Of a stretch of DNA of 12,339 bases, positions 6,108 through 12,339 are shown piece after piece (position 1 is the first letter of the stretch; each line of letters opens with the position of its first letter). Location of the stretch: the NCBI GenBank assembly GCA_047639615.1, contig JBLIOL010000154.1, forward strand, positions 1-12,339. The letters are read 5' to 3'. The position numbers and the translations under genes were made by a program. The stretch comes from CAYWNK01 sp047639615 (GTDB lineage: Bacteria; Planctomycetota; UBA1135; GCA-002686595). A model generated the notes under the pieces. That model ran no database searches. It saw nothing but the letters and a program-made list of their open reading frames with translations, and was not told where the DNA came from.

Positions 6108-7811
6108 TCAGTTCCCGACCACGCGCACCTCGTCCAGGCGCCCGCGCTCATTATTGCGGTTGGCGTTGGTGGAGAAGCTGACGGTCACGGCGCTGCCCGA
6201 GGGCAGGCTGATATTGTCCGTCAGGCCCCAGCTTGAGTTGGTGAGCGTGGCGACCACGCTGCCGTTCACGCTGACCGTGAGGGCCTCGCCGCTCTCATAG
6301 TTCTGCACGTAGCTCCGGAAGGAGAGCGTTGCCGAGCCCACACCAGAGGTGTCGACCTGGAAGGACATGGAACCGTCGCTCCGGATCTGAGCGCCGAAGG
6401 CGCCCGCGTAGGCGGCTTGCCCGGTGGCGCTGACGTTGCCACTGGTGCTCCAAGCGGAGCCGATCAAGCCGCTCTCGAAGCCGTCATAGAACAGGTCGCC
6501 ACCGGAGGGCGGACCGGAGTCCGTGGTGAAGCTCCACACGGCGCCGCCGGTGGTGCCGGTGCCGTTGACCGAATCCACGCGCCAGAAATAGGTGGTCGAC
6601 TCCGCCAGGCTGCCCGGGCTCATGCTTGAACCCGAGGTGCTGCCCAAGAGATCGCCGGCACCGAGGCTGGAGCTAAGTCCGAAGTACACATCCGAGGAGG
6701 TCGCACCATTGCCTGCGCTCCAAGAGAGGCCAGCACTGGTAGCCACGCCGCTAGCACCGTCCGCGGGGCTCGGCGATCCGGCCTGACCGGGAGCCGAGGG
6801 AGTGCCCGCATCCAAGTCCACGCGGAAGTTCTCCATGGTGCAGCGCATGCGGTTGGCTTGCTCCGCAGAGAAGCGATCCATGCACACGTCGTAGGAGTAG
6901 TCCATGTAGTTCTCGATGGGATCCGACCCACCGCCACTACAGGTGTTGCGCGATCCGATGCCGCAGGAGCTGTAGTTAGGCGAAGCCTCCGGAGCCGTAT
7001 CACAGATCAGATCGCCGGCCTGGTTGCAGTTGCCACCGTGACAACCATCATCAAAAGTGTGGTACAGGCCCAGGTAGTGGCCCACCTCGTGGGTCGCAGT
7101 GCGACCCAGGTCATAGGGTGCGTAGGCCGGATTGACCCCCATGGCGTTGTGGTTGATGCGCACGCCATCCCAGGCCTGACCAACCACGCCGCCGCCGCTC
7201 GGTAGGTAGGCGTAGCCCAGGTTGCCACCGGCGGTGTTGGTGTAGATGTTGAGGTAGCGGTTCGTATCCCAGGCCAACGTGTTGTAGTAGGCCTTGTTGT
7301 CGTTGTACCAGTGCCGGTTCACGCTGCGGGTGATGCCCGCCAAGGTGAACTGGATCTTGGAGTTCGTGACGTTGGCGAAATCCGCGTTTAGCACGTCGAT
7401 CTGGCTCGTCACCCGCGAGTCCGGCATGTCGCCCGAACCGTTGTTGTGGATCAGAATGTGCACCACCACCGGGATCACGTAGGTAGCACCACCGTTCGGA
7501 TCGTACTGAGCTGCCACCGTTGTATTGGTGGAGTTGCAGTCCGCTTGAGCCTCCGCCAGATTCGGCGTTGCGTCACGGGGTGCAGTCCCGCAACGCTTGT
7601 CATGGTTCTGGAAGAAGTTCGAAGCGAAGTACTCGCCGTAGGTTGCCCAGGTGTAAGTGCCGTTGGCATCGGCACCTACAAGGGTCCCGTCGGCAGCCTC
7701 ATGGAAAGTGTGGAAGTCTTGCCCCGGGGAGTTGGGGGCGGACTGAGACAAGGCTGTGGCAGGCAGCAGGGCAGCGAACGCAAGGAACGCGCCCGCGAGG
7801 GAGGATCGCAT
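6108..7811 (-). CDS. Secreted M43-type zinc metalloprotease with FnIII-like and C-terminal beta domain
   Basis: A 567-residue secreted protease. Residues 1-22 form a Sec signal peptide ending at ATALSQ. The catalytic domain (~105-335) contains HEVGHYLGLYH, where H241, H245 and H251 bind zinc and E242 is the general base. The Met-turn follows at NYMDYS (M303), the layout of pappalysin/cytophagalysin (MEROPS M43) enzymes. Several Cys residues (C257, C262, C270, C283, C291, C310, C324) probably form disulfides outside the cell. Residues ~338-437 look like an FnIII-type module (YFWRVDSVNGTG...WSFTT). Residues ~440-567, starting LFYDGFESG, form a Ser/Thr/Gly-rich beta-sandwich ending in RLDEVRVVGN, probably a binding or anchoring domain. 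No PEP-CTERM, LPXTG or membrane anchor is seen. Expected role: hydrolysis of extracellular proteins for nutrition. The ATG at 7811 follows a pyrimidine-rich leader with no Shine-Dalgarno sequence. A hairpin follows the stop codon. Confidence 0.92.
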   Translation of the reverse strand: MRSSLAGAFLAFAALLPATALSQSAPNSPGQDFHTFHEAADGTLVGADANGTYTWATYGEYFASNFFQNHDKRCGTAPRDATPNLAEAQADCNSTNTTVAAQYDPNGGATYVIPVVVHILIHNNGSGDMPDSRVTSQIDVLNADFANVTNSKIQFTLAGITRSVNRHWYNDNKAYYNTLAWDTNRYLNIYTNTAGGNLGYAYLPSGGGVVGQAWDGVRINHNAMGVNPAYAPYDLGRTATHEVGHYLGLYHTFDDGCHGGNCNQAGDLICDTAPEASPNYSSCGIGSRNTCSGGGSDPIENYMDYSYDVCMDRFSAEQANRMRCTMENFRVDLDAGTPSAPGQAGSPSPADGASGVATSAGLSWSAGNGATSSDVYFGLSSSLGAGDLLGSTSGSSMSPGSLAESTTYFWRVDSVNGTGTTGGAVWSFTTDSGPPSGGDLFYDGFESGLIGSAWSTSGNVSATGQAAYAGAFGAQIRSDGSMSFQVDTSGVGSATLSFRSYVQNYESGEALTVSVNGSVVATLTNSSWGLTDNISLPSGSAVTVSFSTNANRNNERGRLDEVRVVGN

Positions 7812-7864
7812 GGGTCTTTGGATGAGAGAAAGAGAGTGAGAGAGCCGGCGTTGTCTTGCCGGGG
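7812..7864 (-). promoter_or_regulatory. Pyrimidine-rich leader and small hairpin of the metalloprotease mRNA
   Basis: On the - strand the 30 nt before the protease ATG are almost entirely C and T (a CTCTCTCACTCTCTTTCTCTC tract around 7819-7844). There is no AGGAGG-like site. Immediately upstream a hairpin is possible: 7845-7849 pairs with 7858-7862 around an 8-nt loop. The stretch may be an unstructured ribosome entry region of an SD-less leader. I could not identify a convincing promoter in the rest of the 137-bp gap up to 7948. Confidence 0.3.
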
Positions 7865-7948
7865 ACCAAAGAAGACCCTACAGGCAATGCGAATTTCTGG
7901 CTGGGCCGTTTCCTAACACCCCCTCTCAAAGCCCCCAACTGGGCATCC

Positions 7949-9169
7949 CTACCCCATCTGCCAGTGCAGTGCCGCACATGCCGCATGGGTCGCCGTGGAG
8001 AAGCAAGCCTGCAGGAGGTAGCCGCCCGTGGGTGCTTCCCAGTCGATCATCTCCCCCGCCACGAACACGCCGGGCAGTCGCTTGAGCATCAGGCCCTCGT
8101 CCAACTCATCCCAGCGCACACCGCCTGCGCTCGAAATCGCTTCCGCCAATGGGCGCGGCCCCTTGAGCGCGATGCGGCAGTGTTTGACCTCGTCCACAAT
8201 TTGCTGCGCCGACTTCCAAGGTCCGCGCCCAGGCAGATGTCCCAGCAGGGCCGCCGTGCCTGCGTCGAGCTTCAGCCTGCGGCGCGCTTCGCGCACAAAG
8301 TTGCGCTGCACTTTGCCCATGCGCACGAGCAACTCTTCGCGGCTCTGCTCCGGCTTGAAGTCGAGTACCACCTCAGCCTTATCCATCGCGCGCAAGGCCG
8401 CGCCCAAGCGATAGATCGGTGCACCCTCGAGACCGTAACGGGTAATGACCAACTCGCCGCGCGTGCTGGCCTCGCCCGCATGCAGGCGCAAGTTCTTGAG
8501 CGGCAAACCCTCCGCAAGGTCCAGCACAGCCGCCGGCCAATCCGTCTCCCAGCCGCAGTTCGCAGACTGCAGTGTCGCAACCCCGACACCTAAGTCAGCG
8601 AGTGTCTGGACCCAAGCCCCGTCCGACCCGGTGCGTGGCCAAGACCCCCCACCTAAGGCCAAGATCGCCGCGTCGTAGGCATAGCTCTTGGACTCACCCT
8701 GGTGCGTAAAGCAGACCTGCTGTTCCCCATCGAAGCCTGTCCAACGATGCTCACTTAGAAACTCCACGCCTGCCTCGCGCAAGCGCCGGGTCCAGTTACG
8801 AAGCAGAGGCGTCGAGCGCATGCGTCCGCCAACTGGATTCGGCAGCACCTTGCCCGCACTGGACACGAAGGTCTCGATGCCAAGCCCCGCCGCCCACTCG
8901 CGCAGGGCCGCGTTATCGAAGCCTGTAATGATCTTGCGCCAGAGTTCCGTCGGCAAGCCACGCCCACGATATCGTGCCAGGGAGTCCTCCACAGGCTCCC
9001 CATGGGTCAGGTTCAATCCGCTCTTACCCGCCACCAGGAACTTGCGCCCGACGCCGCGCTGTCCCTCGAAGAGCGTCACCCGCGCGCCTCCCGCAACGGC
9101 CACCTCCGCGGCGCGCAAGCCGGCCGGTCCGCCGCCGATCACGGCGATGTGCTTGGTTGCGGTTGACAT
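7949..9169 (-). CDS. HI0933-like FAD-dependent flavoprotein (TIGR03862 type)
   Basis: A 406-residue FAD-binding oxidoreductase of unknown substrate. The N-terminal dinucleotide-binding fold is visible as IAVIGGGPAGLRAAEVAVAGG (GxGxxG at residues 12-17), with the acidic end of strand 2 in LFEGQ. The signature GRKFLVAGKSGLNLTHGEP follows, and the C-terminal FAD segment is LPGVFVAGEMIDWEAPTGGYLLQACFSTA. These two stretches mark the HI0933 family and in particular the TIGR03862 subgroup, whose reaction is not established. An internal ALGGGSWPRTGSDG loop is also typical. I chose ATG at 9169 because the fold begins right after it. The longer frame to 9322 adds about 50 Arg/Ala-rich residues that only mirror the overlapping glycosyltransferase gene. 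The start lies 5 bp after the stop codon of that gene, so the two are probably cotranscribed and translationally coupled. No export signal is seen, so it should be cytosolic. Confidence 0.9.
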   Translation of the reverse strand: MSTATKHIAVIGGGPAGLRAAEVAVAGGARVTLFEGQRGVGRKFLVAGKSGLNLTHGEPVEDSLARYRGRGLPTELWRKIITGFDNAALREWAAGLGIETFVSSAGKVLPNPVGGRMRSTPLLRNWTRRLREAGVEFLSEHRWTGFDGEQQVCFTHQGESKSYAYDAAILALGGGSWPRTGSDGAWVQTLADLGVGVATLQSANCGWETDWPAAVLDLAEGLPLKNLRLHAGEASTRGELVITRYGLEGAPIYRLGAALRAMDKAEVVLDFKPEQSREELLVRMGKVQRNFVREARRRLKLDAGTAALLGHLPGRGPWKSAQQIVDEVKHCRIALKGPRPLAEAISSAGGVRWDELDEGLMLKRLPGVFVAGEMIDWEAPTGGYLLQACFSTATHAACAALHWQMG

Positions 9170-9174
9170 GGTCT

Positions 9175-10662
9175 CTAGCGTGAATCGCGTGTGCGCGCGC
9201 CGGGCAGGGCAGGCATTCCGTGGCGCACCCACACGTGCACATCTTGTCCGCCAGGCACAGGCGCGATCTGGTGCTCGTAGCCCTGCAGGAAGCGCTCCTC
9301 CTCGAAGAGATCTGCCTCCCATGGATTGACCACCAAACCGCCGGTTGCTGGGCTCAGAAGGCCGTTGCCCAAGATCACGTAGTCGGGCTGACGGTCCATC
9401 AGTGCGCCCGCGTCGTGTCGGTGATGACCCTTCATCTGAATCGAAAGGTCTGGCTCAGCCTTGGCCACCGCAGGATCCGTAAGCCCGAGCACATCCACGA
9501 TCTCCAGGTCCGACTCCCATCCGAACGCGCCGATGGGCGAGAGACACACCGACGACCCGGCCGGCAGCACCTCACCGAAGTAGCGGCCAAGCTGCTCCCA
9601 GCGAGCTTCCTGGAACTCGTGCAACAGATTCAAGTAGGGCCGCGTGTCAGGCGTGAGCGAGCTCTCATCCGAGTACTGCCCATGGGCCCATAGGGGCACC
9701 AGCGCTAATGCGCCGAAGACCACGCGCCCGACCGGCGCGGTGCCCACGCCGATAGCCGCCAAGGTCAAACCCAAGGGCAAGCTCGGCACGAAGAAGCGCG
9801 CCTGCCCCATGTAATCGCCGCCCGCGGCAGTCACGTAGAGCGTGTGCAATACAAGGCCCGCGCAAGCCGCCCACACACAAGCGGCCTGGCCCGCGCCGCG
9901 GCGCGGCGCGAGCAGCGCCAAGAGCACGATCACCCCCACGCCACAGACCCAGGTGCTACCGACCAGATAGCGCCAGCCGTACTCCAAGTCCACGCCCAGG
10001 GGCAGGCGCTTGGCATGGAAGGTCAAGGGCAACCACTCGCCGTAGTAGGCCAAGCGGAAGACGCTCCAGCCCACCAGACTTAGCACGGGCAGCAGACCCC
10101 AGCGCCGGTGCTTGGTGCAGAGCAAGAAGGGCAAGGCGAAGAGCGCGCTCTCCTGCCGCAGCAAGCAAGCCAGGGCCAAGAGCAGCGCCGCCAGGATCGG
10201 TGGCTTGCCGCGCTTTTCCGCCCGAGCCCAGGTGGCGAACCAGCCCAAGATCAGAGCGCCCAAGAGGCTCGTACCGAGGCCTGCCGCGGCGTGATAGGCG
10301 AAGGCCGGGGAGAGCGCTATAGCCCAGGGCGCAAGTGCAAGGCCCGGCCCCGAAATGGCCCGCTGCGCTAGTCCGGCAAAGCCCACAGCCAGCAGCACCG
10401 CCAGGATTCCAAGGCCCCGGGTCAACGTCACCGGCGCTACGCCTAGCCCCTGCCCCGCCGCGTGCAACAACACCCAGAGCGGATTGGTGAAGCCCTCAAC
10501 CCGCTGCCCGGGATTGAAGACCAATCCCTCGCCCCGCAGCAGGTTGCGCGCGTAGCGATAGCAGATGAAGTCGTCATCCACCGGACCCGCGTCCAAGAAC
10601 AAAGCCAAGGACGCCAGGCCCAGACACGCCGCCAGAGCGAGCAGCAGGGCTGAGTTCTTCAT
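9175..10662 (-). CDS. Polytopic GT-C-type membrane glycosyltransferase (AftB-like)
   Basis: A 495-residue integral membrane protein with about ten hydrophobic segments, followed by a soluble C-terminal domain (~335-495). The first membrane helix (residues 4-23) leads directly into VDDDFICYRYARNLLRGEGLVFNPGQRVEGFTNPLW. The acidic cluster D29-D31 and the 'N.GERVEGYTN.LW' pattern are shared by GT-C transferases related to mycobacterial AftB and other GT39-like enzymes. These use polyprenyl-phosphate sugars on the outer face of the inner membrane. A further family-like element is CLLRQESALFALPFLL. The C-terminal part contains the IVDVLGLTDPAVAK and QPDYVILGN segments found in the same family. Inferred role: transfer of a sugar to an envelope glycan, lipid or protein. 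The acceptor is unknown. I prefer ATG at 10662, preceded by AGGGA, over GTG at 10680. It lies 30 bp after the stop codon of the upstream gene and 5 bp before the flavoprotein start. Confidence 0.85.
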   Translation of the reverse strand: MKNSALLLALAACLGLASLALFLDAGPVDDDFICYRYARNLLRGEGLVFNPGQRVEGFTNPLWVLLHAAGQGLGVAPVTLTRGLGILAVLLAVGFAGLAQRAISGPGLALAPWAIALSPAFAYHAAAGLGTSLLGALILGWFATWARAEKRGKPPILAALLLALACLLRQESALFALPFLLCTKHRRWGLLPVLSLVGWSVFRLAYYGEWLPLTFHAKRLPLGVDLEYGWRYLVGSTWVCGVGVIVLLALLAPRRGAGQAACVWAACAGLVLHTLYVTAAGGDYMGQARFFVPSLPLGLTLAAIGVGTAPVGRVVFGALALVPLWAHGQYSDESSLTPDTRPYLNLLHEFQEARWEQLGRYFGEVLPAGSSVCLSPIGAFGWESDLEIVDVLGLTDPAVAKAEPDLSIQMKGHHRHDAGALMDRQPDYVILGNGLLSPATGGLVVNPWEADLFEEERFLQGYEHQIAPVPGGQDVHVWVRHGMPALPGARTRDSR

Positions 10663-10692
10663 GGTCCCTGACGGGGTCACGACGGAGTTTGA

Positions 10693-12339
10693 CTACGGAA
10701 GCTTGGTGTAACGCACCACGTAGTCGTTGCTGTCGCCGTCGCCGTTCAGGTCGCCACCGCTGGGACCCTGCTGGGGTTCGAAGGCGATCCACACGATCCC
10801 GCGCGCGTTAATCTCCGTACCCGGTTGAACAACGGGCTGGTTGAGCGGACTGGAGAGCCCCATGTACCTGGGAGCCTCGCCGCCCGACAAGCGGATGCGC
10901 ATGAGCACCAAGTCCAACATGTCGTTGTCGTTGTTGTAGTCGATCTCGTGGCTGCTCTCGCTAGCCCGATAGAAGCCGTAGCCCCCCGCCGTGATGATCC
11001 CGGCATTGTTCGCCGAGAGCGCCACCGAAACACCCGGGAAGTCCAACTCGCGCGCGGCAGCTTCGAAGGGGAAGGTCGGAATGCTGTCCGACATGTCCCC
11101 GTCGTTGTTGCTGTCGATCCCCAGGGAACGCTCCGTGAGCGCCATCAGGAAACGCGAGGGCGTGCGCTGGTCGGGTGCCATCCAGGAGGGCTCCACGAAG
11201 ACGCTGCTACCCATATCAAAGTTGAAGGGAGCGGAGACAGCGGGGTTCAAGAGACCGATCAGGGTGCGGTCCTGAACCATGTCGCCGTTGAGGTCACGGC
11301 CATCCGCGCTCTCGTCCACAGCTGCGACCCAGACGTCGCCATCCAACTCGATAATGCCACCGCTGCCGCCCGGCAGGCTGCTCTCGATGGAGTGCAGCAG
11401 GTTCGAATCACCCGGGGGAACCATGCCAGGCTGGGCCTGAATCCAGCGGAACACCAGGTCATCGAAGTTGGCGTCAGCGTTCAGATCGCAGCCCGTTCCA
11501 GTGCCCTCGTCGCCTTCGCGCGAGACCGTGCCAACCCAATTGTCACCCAGCACGAACACAGAGCCAGCGCTCACCAGGCCCGTGTTAACCACGGGGAAGG
11601 TGACCGGGTCCGCCATGAAGTCATCCAGACGCAGCCAGTGCAGGACGCGGTCCAGTTCATCGATGTCATCCAGGCCGGTGCACTGCGTGGGCTGCCAGGA
11701 GCCGCCGAGCAGGGCGGGGTCATTCAGGTTGACCCCCATGGACACCTCGTCGGCCAAGAAGCCCACCAGGTAGTCGCCACCGGTAAAGGTCGCACGCACC
11801 GGATCGGAGGCGCTCCGAACCGTTATCTCCGTCACCGCCACCAGGGCGGCGTTGTCCGCGCCGTCCAGCAGACAGAGTGCGTAGAGGTCCAAGGCCTCGC
11901 CGTCGTCGTTGAGCTCACCCTCGACGGTTTCGTCGAGGGTCATCGAGATCAGGTTGCCGCTCACGCCGCTCAAGTGACACTCGAGCCCGTTGTTGCCGAC
12001 GTCAGTGGAGAAGGCCGTACCCACCTGAGAAGGTGTGCTGGGCAACGCACCAAGGGTGGCCACTTCCGTTCGGTACAGGTTTGTGCGTCCGGAACCGGGC
12101 GCAGCGTCGAGAGTCTGGAAGACGAGCTGATTGGCCGTGGCTACGAAGGGCGTACTGGCGCCAGGATCGAGGTCCGCCAAGTAGGTGGGCTCCGTATCGC
12201 CGGGCTGCACGAAGCACAGCACGCGGTCGGTCATGTCCATGTCCGCATTCCACATGCGCGTATCAGCCACCTCGCTGACCGCGATGAAGAGCGTGCCATT
12301 GACGAAGGCGATCACGCGGCTGGTGGCCACGGCCGGATC
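10693..12339 (-). CDS. Large protein with ~60-residue repeats carrying Asp-rich calcium loops (5' partial)
   Basis: The frame runs to the right edge, so the N-terminus is missing; 548 residues are visible. No catalytic family is recognised. Residues are numbered from the GTG at 12330. Acidic loops of the DxNxDxDxxD type occur at ~28 (NADMDMTDR), 141 (NDDGEALDL), 222 (degenerate, DIDELDRVL), 282 (DLNADANFDDL), 346 (DLNGDMVQDRTL), 406 (DSNNDGDMSDS), 464 (DYNNDNDMLDL) and 527 (DLNGDGDSNDYVV). Most are 58-64 residues apart; the first interval of 113 spans two units. Between them are beta-strand segments such as GSVFVLGDNWVGTVSRE and GDVWVAAVDES. This suggests a beta-propeller or beta-repeat protein stabilised by calcium, of the kind exported by planctomycetes. 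The loops resemble dockerin/EF-hand-type calcium loops, but the 60-residue spacing is not that of a dockerin pair. No membrane anchor is seen at the C-terminus. It is first in a likely operon with the glycosyltransferase and the flavoprotein. Confidence 0.85.
   Translation of the reverse strand, partial: DPAVATSRVIAFVNGTLFIAVSEVADTRMWNADMDMTDRVLCFVQPGDTEPTYLADLDPGASTPFVATANQLVFQTLDAAPGSGRTNLYRTEVATLGALPSTPSQVGTAFSTDVGNNGLECHLSGVSGNLISMTLDETVEGELNDDGEALDLYALCLLDGADNAALVAVTEITVRSASDPVRATFTGGDYLVGFLADEVSMGVNLNDPALLGGSWQPTQCTGLDDIDELDRVLHWLRLDDFMADPVTFPVVNTGLVSAGSVFVLGDNWVGTVSREGDEGTGTGCDLNADANFDDLVFRWIQAQPGMVPPGDSNLLHSIESSLPGGSGGIIELDGDVWVAAVDESADGRDLNGDMVQDRTLIGLLNPAVSAPFNFDMGSSVFVEPSWMAPDQRTPSRFLMALTERSLGIDSNNDGDMSDSIPTFPFEAAARELDFPGVSVALSANNAGIITAGGYGFYRASESSHEIDYNNDNDMLDLVLMRIRLSGGEAPRYMGLSSPLNQPVVQPGTEINARGIVWIAFEPQQGPSGGDLNGDGDSNDYVVRYTKLP

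Noticed and set aside
6008..6151. N-terminal extension of the octaheme cytochrome up to 6151.
   Set aside because: It would overlap the end of the protease gene and cross the GC hairpin, and it places the lipoprotein signal peptide in the interior. The GTG at 6007 begins just before the signal peptide.
7856..8593. 245-residue + strand frame opposite the flavoprotein.
   Set aside because: It is antisense to a well-conserved flavoprotein, has low-complexity composition and shows no recognisable motif.
9170..9322. N-terminal extension of the flavoprotein.
   Set aside because: The added Arg/Ala/Gly-rich residues are the out-of-frame shadow of the glycosyltransferase C-terminus. The FAD-binding strand begins immediately after the ATG at 9169.
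10693..12339. Cellulosomal dockerin.
   Set aside because: Dockerins have two loops about 25-35 residues apart near a terminus. Here the loops recur at about 60 residues along the whole chain.

Overview
The window is GC-rich, densely coding DNA with eight protein genes: two on the + strand and six on the - strand. No tRNA, rRNA, CRISPR array, transposase or phage gene is visible. The first gene carries a Pirellula/Verrucomicrobium-type heme-binding domain fused to a DUF1080 (3-keto-disaccharide hydrolase) domain behind HEAT-like helices, which is a signature of Planctomycetota and, less often, Verrucomicrobiota. The other genes (a multiheme cytochrome lipoprotein with TPRs, a secreted M43 metalloprotease, a large secreted-type protein with Asp-rich calcium-binding loops) and the scarcity of clear Shine-Dalgarno sites fit a free-living aerobic planctomycete or relative. 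The phylum call is an inference from domain content.

Layout. At 1-2399 (+) is the cytochrome c/DUF1080 protein, probably missing its 5' end. It converges on a METTL7-like SAM methyltransferase (2566-3183, -). The gap of about 166 bp between them is filled by one long imperfect palindrome. A 71-bp divergent gap with a 12-bp perfect palindrome follows, then a small protein with a possible LURP-one/tubby-like fold (3255-3704, +). That gene converges, with only 11 bp between stop codons, on an octaheme cytochrome lipoprotein with HEAT and TPR repeats (3716-6007, -). Upstream of the cytochrome are a strong GC hairpin (6054-6089) and a secreted M43 zinc metalloprotease with FnIII-like and jelly-roll-like domains (6108-7811, -). 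A 137-bp gap separates the protease from a three-gene run on the same strand: a protein with Asp-rich loops about every 60 residues (10693 to the right edge, partial), a GT-C-type polytopic membrane glycosyltransferase (9175-10662) and an HI0933/TIGR03862-type flavoprotein (7949-9169). The 30-bp and 5-bp gaps in this run point to one operon.

How the parts relate. Two of the eight genes encode exported c-type cytochromes with protein-interaction repeats, so the region is rich in cell-envelope redox and extracytoplasmic functions. No complete pathway can be reconstructed, and nothing here is a recognisable defence or mobile system. The least expected structures are the 2393-2565 palindrome, which could be a bidirectional terminator or a small MITE/ERIC-like element bounded by CTAG, and the regular 60-residue calcium-loop repeat of the last gene.
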